Source: Candidatus Coatesiibacteriota bacterium (GTDB taxonomy: Bacteria > RBG-13-66-14). From it: a DNA stretch of 22,846 bases. Within the stretch, counting starts at the first letter, position 1. Every line of letters starts with the position of its first letter. Below, piece after piece: positions 7,272 through 13,214 of the stretch. The stretch is taken from contig WJMB01000160.1 of assembly GCA_014728185.1 (NCBI GenBank), forward strand, positions 1 through 22,846, in the 5' to 3' direction. Below the pieces are notes generated by a model that had not been told where the DNA came from, searched no databases, and was given only the letters and a program-made list of their open reading frames with translations. Both the position numbers and the translations under genes were made by a program.

Positions 7272-8048
7272 ATGGAGATCATCCTGCGTACAGACGTCCC
7301 CAACCTGGGTCGCCAGGGGGATATCGTCACTGTCAAGCCGGGCTACGCCCGGAACTATCTGATTCCCAAGTCCCTGGCGATGCCCGTCACGAAGGGCGCC
7401 CGGCGACAGATCGAGTTCGAGCGCGCCGCCCTGGACCGCAAGCTGGCCACCCAGCGCGATCTGCACCAGGCCCTGGCCGACAAGATCGACGAGAAGAGCT
7501 TCACCGTGGCTGCCAAGGCCGGTGACACCGGCCGCCTCTACGGCTCGGTCAGCGAGAACGAGATCGTCACCCTGCTCGACGAGGTCTGCGATATCCAGAT
7601 CGAGCGGAACCAGGTGCGCCTGGACGACAACATCAAGCAGGTCGGCGTCTACCACGTGCCCATCCGCTTCCAGGAGGGCATCGAACCCCAGATCAAGCTC
7701 TGGGTCGTTCCCGAGGGTGAAGAGGCCGTCGGCCTGCCCGAGGACGCTCCACGACCCCAGCTCTTTGTCGGCGGCCACCAGAGCCTGGACGTGGCCAAGG
7801 CCCACGCCGAGGAGCTGCTCAGCGAGGAGGGCGCCGCCGAGGCCTTCACCGAGGCCGTTCGCGCCGCCGGGGAGCCCGTCGAGGGCGAGGCCGAAGAGAT
7901 GGCCGATGACGAAGCCGACGACGCCGAGACTGCCGATGCTGACAAATCTGGCGACGACGAAACCGCTGCGGAGCCAGAAGTCGCCGAGCCCGTCGCCGAG
8001 GACGTCGCCGAGGACGATACCGGGGATTCTGCCGAAAAGACGGACTAG
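7272..8048 (+). CDS. rplI: Large ribosomal subunit protein bL9 with a long acidic C-terminal extension
   Basis: bL9 binds 23S rRNA near the L1 stalk base and helps hold the reading frame. Residues 1-52 are the N-terminal domain, with GDIVTVKPGYARNYLIPK (16-33); residues about 53-75 are the connecting helix; residues about 76-149 are the C-terminal RNA-binding domain with GRLYGSVSENEI. Ordinary bL9 ends near 150, but this protein continues to 258. The extra part has a short conserved-looking stretch (about 150-200) and then a tail of Glu, Asp and Ala (203-258). The start is the ATG at 7272, after AAGGA; the upstream in-frame TTG at 7245 would add nine non-conserved residues. It is the last gene before the hairpin at 8072. 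Confidence 0.95.
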   Translation: MEIILRTDVPNLGRQGDIVTVKPGYARNYLIPKSLAMPVTKGARRQIEFERAALDRKLATQRDLHQALADKIDEKSFTVAAKAGDTGRLYGSVSENEIVTLLDEVCDIQIERNQVRLDDNIKQVGVYHVPIRFQEGIEPQIKLWVVPEGEEAVGLPEDAPRPQLFVGGHQSLDVAKAHAEELLSEEGAAEAFTEAVRAAGEPVEGEAEEMADDEADDAETADADKSGDDETAAEPEVAEPVAEDVAEDDTGDSAEKTD

Positions 8049-8071
8049 GCCGCTCGGCCGCCGATTACGCA

Positions 8072-8112
8072 CAACGGCAACGGTTCCGGGTCGGATCCGT
8101 TGCCGTTGGTTT
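8072..8112 (+). terminator. Hairpin terminator of the rpsF-rplI operon
   Basis: CAACGGCAACGG (8072-8083) pairs perfectly with CCGTTGCCGTTG (8097-8108), and inside it TCCG (8085-8088) pairs with CGGA (8092-8095). The short T run is GTTTA. It lies 23 bases after the rplI stop, so it most likely ends that operon, although the T tract is weak. Confidence 0.65.
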
Positions 8113-8266
8113 ATCGAGGCAACAACCGCGGAATCCGCAAAGGCACATCACACGCAGCGCAAGCGGCCTCGTACCGGATATCGCTCGGCCTCTATGACAA
8201 CCCCTGGGCCGTCGGAGTGCGAGAAAACCCGGCGAGCCGAGACCGCCCGACTCCCTTTCGCCCGAC

Positions 8267-8295
8267 TTTATTCTCGACCCGTTCTGTGCTATATT
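8267..8295 (+). promoter_or_regulatory. Candidate promoter for thiC
   Basis: TTTATT (8267-8272) and TATATT (8290-8295) are 17 bp apart; TATTAT overlaps at 8292-8297. The predicted start near 8302 leaves a leader of only about 40 bases, too short for a TPP riboswitch. No CTGAGA-type TPP element is visible anywhere in 8049-8341. Confidence 0.5.
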
Positions 8296-8341
8296 ATCCA
8301 GCGCCGCGCCGGAGAACCCGGCCAACCGCGACGAGTGAGCG

Positions 8342-9670
8342 ATGACACCGCAGACCCAGCTCGAAGCCGCACTGAACGGAACCGTCACCCCGGAGATGCG
8401 CCGGGTGGCCGCCGACGAGGGGCTCGACGCCGAGCTCCTGCGCCGTCGGGTGGCCGCCGGCCGGGTGGTGATCCCCAAGAACCACGCCCGGCCCACAGAA
8501 ATCGTCCGCGGCATCGGCGAGGGTCTGCGGGTCAAGATAAACGCCAACCTGGGCACCAGCAAGGACCTGCCCGAGCCCGAACCCGAGCTGGAAAAGCTCG
8601 CCACGGCCCTCGAGTACGGCGCCGACGCGGTGATGGACCTCTCCACCGGCGGCGACCTGCGCCGGACCCGGCGCTTGATTATCGAGCGCTCCACGGTCCC
8701 CGTCGGCACGGTGCCGATCTACGACGCTGCGGTCCGGGCCGCCGGCGAGAAGCGCAAGCTGATCCACCTCACCCCGGACGAGCTCTTCGAGGTCATCGAG
8801 GAACACGGCGAGGACGGGGTGGACTTCATCACGGTGCACTGCGGTGTCTCCCGGCGCGCCGTCGAACTGCTCCAGGACTCCCCCCGGGTGGCCGGCGTGG
8901 TCAGCCGGGGCGGGGCGATCCTCACCGAGTGGATCGTGCGCAACGGCGCCGAGAATCCGCTGCTGGAGCAGTACGACCGCCTGCTGGAGATCGCCCGGCG
9001 CTACGACATGACCCTCTCCCTGGGCGACGGCCTGCGCCCGGGCTGCCTGGCCGACGCCACCGACCGGCCCCAAATCGAGGAGCTGGTCACCCTGGGCGAG
9101 TTGGCCCGCCGCGCCCGCGAGGCCGGGGTCCAGGTGATGATCGAGGGACCGGGCCACGTGCCCCTGGACCAGGTCGCTACCAACGTCAAGGTACAGAAAG
9201 CCCTCTGCGACGGCGCCCCCTTCTACGTCCTGGGTCCCCTGGTAACCGACATCGCCCCGGGTTACGATCACATCGTCGGCGCCATCGGCGGCGCCGTGGC
9301 GGCCCTGGCCGGGGCCGACTTCCTCTGCTACGTCACCCCGGCCGAACACATCTGCCTGCCCGACACCGAACACGTCAAGCATGGGGTGATCGCCAGCCGT
9401 ATCGCCGCCCACGCCGCCGACGTGGCCCGGGGGCTACCCGGCGCCCGGGAGCGCGACGACGCCATGGGCCGCGCCCGCTGCGAGCTCGACTGGGAAAAGC
9501 AGCACGAGCTGGCTCTGGACCCCGAAACCCTGGCCGACTGGCGCGAACGCCGCCGGCCAACCGACGACCGGGTCTGCACCATGTGCTCCGAACTGTGCGC
9601 GATCAAGGGAATGCGCCGCGCCCTATATGGCGATCCGGACGAGGACGATCCCGGCGGGGAGGCTCAATGA
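8342..9670 (+). CDS. thiC: Phosphomethylpyrimidine synthase, short ThiC form
   Basis: ThiC is a non-canonical radical SAM enzyme that rearranges aminoimidazole ribotide (AIR) into HMP phosphate, the pyrimidine half of thiamin. Family motifs run in order: KINANLGTS, MDLSTGGDL, GTVPIYDA, FITVHCGVS, VSRGGAI, MIEGPGHVPLDQVATNV, PLVTDIAPGYDHI and YVTPAEHICLPDTEHVK. The iron-sulfur site is Cys412, Cys415 and Cys419 (C-X2-C-X3-C), one residue tighter than the C-X2-C-X4-C of E. coli-type ThiC. At 442 residues it is the short form without the long N-terminal part. The paralogue BzaF, which makes hydroxybenzimidazole from the same substrate, is hard to exclude, but no cobamide genes are nearby. The stop overlaps the next start (ATGA). 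Confidence 0.93.
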   Translation: MTPQTQLEAALNGTVTPEMRRVAADEGLDAELLRRRVAAGRVVIPKNHARPTEIVRGIGEGLRVKINANLGTSKDLPEPEPELEKLATALEYGADAVMDLSTGGDLRRTRRLIIERSTVPVGTVPIYDAAVRAAGEKRKLIHLTPDELFEVIEEHGEDGVDFITVHCGVSRRAVELLQDSPRVAGVVSRGGAILTEWIVRNGAENPLLEQYDRLLEIARRYDMTLSLGDGLRPGCLADATDRPQIEELVTLGELARRAREAGVQVMIEGPGHVPLDQVATNVKVQKALCDGAPFYVLGPLVTDIAPGYDHIVGAIGGAVAALAGADFLCYVTPAEHICLPDTEHVKHGVIASRIAAHAADVARGLPGARERDDAMGRARCELDWEKQHELALDPETLADWRERRRPTDDRVCTMCSELCAIKGMRRALYGDPDEDDPGGEAQ

Positions 9671-10029
9671 GCTTCCTGCGCGGCGCTGAGTGGAAGCCCG
9701 AGCGGATCGCCCTGATCGCCTTCGTTCTGGGCGCCGGGGTTATCATCGCCGTCTTCGCCCTGACGCCGTCGGTGGAGCAGGGGCGCCGGGAGCGACTGGC
9801 CGTGTTCCTCGAGACCATCCCCCCCGAGGCCTCCGCGGCTTTCGAGGCCGAGGACTACACCGCTTGCGCCGACATCATCGAAACCACCGCCCGAACCGAC
9901 CTGGTCTTCTTCGAGGACTACGAGACCCTCAAGGACGGCGAGCTGATCAACATCTTCACCCCGGCCGAGGTCGTCGATTACTACGCCCGTTACTTCCAGC
10001 AGCCCTACGAGGACCTGGCCGAGCGCTGA
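9667..10029 (+). CDS. Small membrane-anchored protein coupled to thiC, unknown function
   Basis: No family recognised. The 120-residue product begins inside the thiC stop (ATGA, 9667-9670), so it is translationally coupled to thiC, and a terminator follows 33 bases after its stop. Residues 15-33 are one hydrophobic helix (ALIAFVLGAGVIIAVFAL), placing the rest outside or inside the membrane as a single domain of about 85 residues. That domain is acidic and rich in aromatic residues (DLVFFEDYETLKDGEL, VVDYYARYFQQPYEDL), with one Cys. GC-rich codon use matches the neighbours, which supports a real gene. Coupling hints at a link with thiamin or iron-sulfur supply, but that is inference. Confidence 0.75.
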   Translation: MSFLRGAEWKPERIALIAFVLGAGVIIAVFALTPSVEQGRRERLAVFLETIPPEASAAFEAEDYTACADIIETTARTDLVFFEDYETLKDGELINIFTPAEVVDYYARYFQQPYEDLAER

Positions 10030-10061
10030 GACCAACTGTCAGTCCTGTTGATATGCATCCG

Positions 10062-10090
10062 GCGTGGGGATTGCTCCACGCTTCTTGTTT
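10062..10090 (+). terminator. Terminator of the thiC operon
   Basis: GCGTGGGG (10062-10069) pairs with CTCCACGC (10074-10081, one G-U pair) around the tetraloop ATTG and is followed by TTCTTGTTT. It lies 33 bases after the small membrane protein stop, as expected for a Rho-independent terminator. Confidence 0.75.
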
Positions 10091-10488
10091 CAACGGCAGG
10101 GATTCTCACAGCAAACACACCTGCTCCACGCCATGAAAAGAGCTGCTTGAGAGCTGGTTGCAGTGCAGACTCGCTTCGAAAAGGGTCCCAACTCGAGGCG
10201 CGGCAAGATGGGAAAGGCAGCTAATCCGGCAACAGCTTATTGACACAAAACCCATGCTGTTTACTTGCGGGATACTAGACTAAACCTACAGCTTTCCGGC
10301 TTCCCGCACTCGAAAGAACAGATCGAGGTTTGCCGCCCCAAATCCACACAAGAAATACGCAAGCATACCGGGCTATCCGGCAATAAATGACGCCCGTTAA
10401 CGGTTTTGCAGCCGCTCAGGGAGGAGTGCCCCCAACACCCGCCGTAGCGGGGCCGGAAGCACAGTGTGCAGACTGAACTCCCCAACTT
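10091..10488. other. Gene-free spacer between thiC operon and nadA
   Basis: No supported gene. A consensus TTGACA stands at 10240-10245, but only weak -10 candidates follow (TTTACT at 15 bp spacing). A short minus-strand open frame near 10261-10506 has no ribosome site and no recognisable product. A transcript from 10240 would end at the hairpin 10489-10517, so an unannotated small RNA of about 250 nt is conceivable but unproven. Confidence 0.45.
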
Positions 10489-10517
10489 GCGGAGGCGGCT
10501 TATCAAGCCGCCTCCGC
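10489..10517 (-). terminator. 13-bp hairpin behind nadA
   Basis: GCGGAGGCGGCTT (10489-10501) pairs perfectly with AAGCCGCCTCCGC (10505-10517) around the loop ATC. It lies 36 bases past the nadA stop on the minus strand. Neither side has a good T tract (AAGTTGGG on minus, TTCATCTAT on plus), so it may be a transcription stop in either direction or an mRNA-protecting end structure. Confidence 0.6.
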
Positions 10518-10553
10518 TTCATCTATGACACTTGAAACCCTTCTCGAACGCCC

Positions 10554-11501
10554 TCAGCCCACGGCCAGCATGCCCTCGATGGCCTTTCTGGCCCGCTCGG
10601 CGATCGCCTCCTCGACCTCGATCATGGGGCCCAGCTTGTCCAGGGCCTCGCGGACTCCGTCGGCGGTGACCATCTTCATGTTGTAGCAGACGGTCTTCTC
10701 CGGAGCCAGGGCGTGGAAGCGGCGTTTCGGGTAACGCTTGCGCAGCGGGGTGAGCATGCCGACTTCGGTGCCGACGATGAACTCCTCGGCTTCGACGCTC
10801 CCCGGGTAATCGAGCATCCCGCCGGTGGAGGCGGCGACATCGGCGGTGTCGATGACGCTTATGTCGCACTCGGGGTGGACCATCACCGGGGCGCCGGGGT
10901 GCAGGCGGCGGGCCTCCTCGACATCGGCCGGGGTCAGGCGGTGATGCGTCGGGCAGAAGCCGGGCCAGAGCATCACCGGGGCCTCTTCGGGATAGATCGC
11001 CGCGGGGCGGCCCAGCTCCCTGGCGGCGTACTCGCCCAGGTGGCGGTCGGGACCGAAGAAGATGGGACGGTCGGCGGGGGCCTGCTCGAGGACGGCCACG
11101 GCGTTGGAGCTGGTGCAGCAGATGTCGGCCTCGGCCTTGACCTCGGCGGTGGAGTTGACATAGGTGATGACGTAAACGTCGGGGAAGCGCCGCCGGACCT
11201 CGCGGACCTGCTCGGCGCTGAGCATCTCGGCCAGGGGGCAGCCGGCCCCGGCGGCGGGGAGTAGCACCCGGCGGTCGGGGCAGATCAACGCCGCGGTCTC
11301 GGCCATGAAACGCACCCCGCAGAGCACGATGACCCGAGCGTCGGTCTCGGCGGCCAGCCGGGCCAGTCCCAGGGAGTCGCCGGTATGATCGGCCAGCTCC
11401 TGGACCTCGGGCAACTGGTAGTTATGGGCCAGGATGACGGCGCCGCGCTCGGCGCGCAGGCGTTCGATCCCTTGGCGAAGCTCTCTCGGATTGTCGCTCA
11501 T
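10554..11501 (-). CDS. nadA: Quinolinate synthase
   Basis: NadA condenses iminoaspartate with dihydroxyacetone phosphate to quinolinate, the committed step of de novo NAD synthesis, using an oxygen-sensitive [4Fe-4S] cluster. The 315-residue protein shows ILAHNYQLPEVQELADHTGDS (23-43), the cluster Cys61 in VLCGVRFMAETA, Cys183 in WPGFCPTHHR and Cys272 in PEKTVCYNMK, plus the STAEVKAEAD and GTEVGML motifs. The ATG at 11501 is chosen because GAGAGAG sits just before it; a GTG seven codons earlier (11522) is the alternative. No nadB or nadC is in the window. It lies 84 bases behind the secreted protein gene on the same strand. Confidence 0.96.
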   Translation of the reverse strand: MSDNPRELRQGIERLRAERGAVILAHNYQLPEVQELADHTGDSLGLARLAAETDARVIVLCGVRFMAETAALICPDRRVLLPAAGAGCPLAEMLSAEQVREVRRRFPDVYVITYVNSTAEVKAEADICCTSSNAVAVLEQAPADRPIFFGPDRHLGEYAARELGRPAAIYPEEAPVMLWPGFCPTHHRLTPADVEEARRLHPGAPVMVHPECDISVIDTADVAASTGGMLDYPGSVEAEEFIVGTEVGMLTPLRKRYPKRRFHALAPEKTVCYNMKMVTADGVREALDKLGPMIEVEEAIAERARKAIEGMLAVG

Positions 11502-11542
11502 CGCTGCTCTCTCGTTGAACACGTTGAGGATGATGGGGCGAC

Positions 11543-11564
11543 GGGGGGCGACACCCCGCCCCCC
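11543..11564 (-). terminator. GC hairpin between the secreted protein gene and nadA
   Basis: GGGGGGCG (11543-11550) pairs with CGCCCCCC (11557-11564), loop ACACCC, 22 bases after the stop of the secreted protein gene. There is no T tract, so full termination is doubtful; it may attenuate transcription into nadA or protect the upstream message end. Confidence 0.4.
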
Positions 11565-11585
11565 TTCAGACGCCTTTGAGTTTGC

Positions 11586-12332
11586 CTAATATCCGCCGGA
11601 GCCGGTCATCAGTTCCTCGAAGCTCATCGGTTCGCCATAGGCGGCGGCGGCGTTTTCGGCGCCGTTGAGGCCGTAGCCGGTCAGCACCATGTCGCTCTCC
11701 GGCGCTCCGGCCACTGCGGCGGTGTGCATGAAGACCATCCCGGAGACCGGGACCTCGTCTGAGTAGTAGCCCTCGGAGAGATCGGTGACCACCTTGAGGC
11801 AGTCGAAGGTCCGGCCGGCGGCGGAGTAGGGAACGCCCTTCTCCCACTCCAGGTTCTCGTAGGCGGCGTCGAGGCGGGCCTGGGTCTCCTCATCCACGGC
11901 GGCTGCGCCCATCTGGTTGAACATCTCGAAGGTCTCGCGGCCCATCGAAAGGTACATCGGCTCGCCCGAGGCCGGATCAATCATGGCCACCCGGATCTCG
12001 TCGGTGAAGTCGGTGTAGTCCTCCATGTTCTGCTGGAAGCCGCCGTACTCCTCGGCGGTCACGTCGGGATCGGCCAGCATCTGGTTGACCTGGCGCTGGT
12101 ACTCGGAGAGCCCCTCGTCGGTGAAGGCCATCTGGACCACCATCTCGCCCTCGGGGCTGGTCATCTCGACCTGGAGCCAGAGGCGGGAGGAACCGGGCAG
12201 CTCGACCACCGACATCGTCATCGGGCCTTCGTTGCTCTCGTAGGCGGCCCACTGGCCGGCGGCCCAGGGTATCATCTCCATGGCGCCGACGGCGACGATC
12301 AAAAGCAGGACAAAGATCAGGGGCTTGCGCAT
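11586..12332 (-). CDS. Secreted or periplasmic protein, unknown function
   Basis: I recognise no named family. The 248-residue protein starts at the ATG at 12332, behind AAGGAG. Residues 1-25 look like a signal peptide: Arg-Lys, then LIFVLLLIVAVGA, then a probable cut after AAG near 26. The mature part opens with GQWAAYESNEG. An acidic, Met- and Gln-rich middle (YQRQVNQMLADPDVTAEEYGG) follows, then a beta-rich C-terminal half with RTFDCLKVVTD, a YYSDEVPVSGMVFM stretch and a short Gly/Ser end. The pattern of one Cys in xFDCxK followed by an SDEVPVSG-type strand resembles exported proteins that measure an extracted quantity, including the DUF3108 pair in this window, but I see no true homology. 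It precedes nadA on the same strand. Confidence 0.8.
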   Translation of the reverse strand: MRKPLIFVLLLIVAVGAMEMIPWAAGQWAAYESNEGPMTMSVVELPGSSRLWLQVEMTSPEGEMVVQMAFTDEGLSEYQRQVNQMLADPDVTAEEYGGFQQNMEDYTDFTDEIRVAMIDPASGEPMYLSMGRETFEMFNQMGAAAVDEETQARLDAAYENLEWEKGVPYSAAGRTFDCLKVVTDLSEGYYSDEVPVSGMVFMHTAAVAGAPESDMVLTGYGLNGAENAAAAYGEPMSFEELMTGSGGY

Positions 12333-12423
12333 CGTTGACTCCTTTGAGCAAAGGGAGGCTTTGGTCTGCCAGGGGAACCGGTGAATGCCGGTCGAACGGA
12401 ATCCATCGCAAACGGACCGCCGA

Positions 12424-12445
12424 GGGGTCCCCGGCACCCCTTTTT
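12424..12445 (+). terminator. Small hairpin with T5 run in the divergent region
   Basis: GGGGT (12424-12428) and ACCCC (12436-12440) form a 5-bp stem followed by TTTTT (12441-12445) on the plus strand. It would stop transcripts antisense to the secreted protein gene before they reach the next plus-strand promoter. The stem is short, so this is tentative. Confidence 0.35.
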
Positions 12446-12478
12446 CACGAAAGGGCGAGTAGAGGCTTACACCCGGCT

Positions 12479-12507
12479 ATGGTATAACAGCGCGGCCGGG
12501 TAGACAA
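12479..12507 (-). promoter_or_regulatory. Candidate promoter for the secreted protein gene and nadA
   Basis: On the minus strand TTGTCT (12507-12502) and TACCAT (12484-12479) are 17 bp apart, each with four of six consensus bases. The leader to the ATG at 12332 would be about 140 bases. The -35 box lies only 7 bases from the -35 box of the divergent promoter at 12515. Confidence 0.4.
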
Positions 12508-12514
12508 GGCCGCC

Positions 12515-12543
12515 TTGACACCCCGCCACGCGCCGCCTATCAT
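12515..12543 (+). promoter_or_regulatory. Strong sigma-70-like promoter
   Basis: A perfect TTGACA (12515-12520), a 17-bp spacer and TATCAT (12538-12543, five of six) make the best promoter match in the window. It points at the small membrane protein gene at 12626, with a start near 12550 and a leader of about 75 bases. Confidence 0.75.
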
Positions 12544-12625
12544 GGTTGATGGATGCAAGTAGTTCGGGGTCGCAAGCCCTCCGCCGTCGCAAGCAGCCTC
12601 TGTTACAGAGCCAAAGGAGCTCACC

Positions 12626-13000
12626 ATGAGAGGACGAGAGAACTACGAGGACTACCGCAAGCGACTGCGCAAGGAGGGGCGGGCCAGCTACTGGACCTTC
12701 CTCGTCGTCGGCCTGATCGGCCTGGCCTACGCCGTGTACCGCGGCGTGCGCTCTGGTTTCAGCGACGGCGAGATCTGGTTCATCATCATCTTCGGCCTCT
12801 ACGTGCTGGCCAACGCCATCCTGCTCTCGCCGATCTACAACCTGCTGGCCGACGCCATGGTCCGGCGGCGCCAGCGTCTGCGCGACGACCCCGTCGATCC
12901 CGACGACGCCGGCGAGCTGCGCTACGGAGGCGACGAGCGAATCGACGACGTGCTGCAACCCGAGGTCGACGAGCGCTCCAAACCCGAGGGCGGGGACTGA
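12626..13000 (+). CDS. Small two-helix membrane protein, unknown function
   Basis: No family recognised. The 124-residue product follows an ideal AAGGAG ribosome site and the strongest promoter of the window, so it is probably well expressed. A charged N-terminus (RGRENYEDYRKRLRKEGR) precedes helix 1 (about 22-40, TFLVVGLIGLAYAVYRGV). After a short acidic loop comes helix 2 (about 50-70, IWFIIIFGLYVLANAILL), then an RRRQRLRDD segment and a hydrophilic, acidic tail of about 40 residues. Basic residues next to both helices suggest that both ends face the cytoplasm. It stands alone: purH follows after 214 bases with its own likely promoter. Confidence 0.8.
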   Translation: MRGRENYEDYRKRLRKEGRASYWTFLVVGLIGLAYAVYRGVRSGFSDGEIWFIIIFGLYVLANAILLSPIYNLLADAMVRRRQRLRDDPVDPDDAGELRYGGDERIDDVLQPEVDERSKPEGGD

Positions 13001-13029
13001 GCAGCGGAAGCCAAAAAGCCACTCCTTTA

Positions 13030-13038
13030 TGGTAGAAT
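13030..13038 (+). promoter_or_regulatory. Candidate extended -10 promoter for purH
   Basis: TGG directly followed by TAGAAT (13033-13038, five of six) forms an extended -10 element; I see no good -35 box at 16-18 bp. It lies 177 bases before purH and would leave a long leader. I saw no purine riboswitch or clear PurR site in that leader. Confidence 0.35.
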
Positions 13039-13214
13039 ACCGGCCCGGCGCTATTGCATCAGGTTCGCCCGTGGCCGCCGCAATCGTCGATTACCAGCAG
13101 CGAACCCCTTCAAACGCTCCGAAGAGACACTCCAGAATGCTGTGGAGTCCAGGGCTTGAACGCCGCCCACGATTCCAGCGCGCGATTCCGTCGTGATTGA
13201 GAGTTGACTAAACG

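Noticed and set aside
7522..9666. Long plus-strand open frame overlapping rplI and thiC in another frame
   Set aside because: It is very Arg- and Pro-rich, typical of a shifted frame in GC-rich DNA, and runs across a terminator and a promoter. Only its last part, from the ATG at 9667, is a plausible gene.
10150..10500. Possible SRP RNA (GGCCGGAAGC near 10451)
   Set aside because: The conserved SRP loop needs GGTCAGG-CCGGAAGG-AGCAGCC, and only a small fragment matches; the flanks do not fold into the SRP hairpin.
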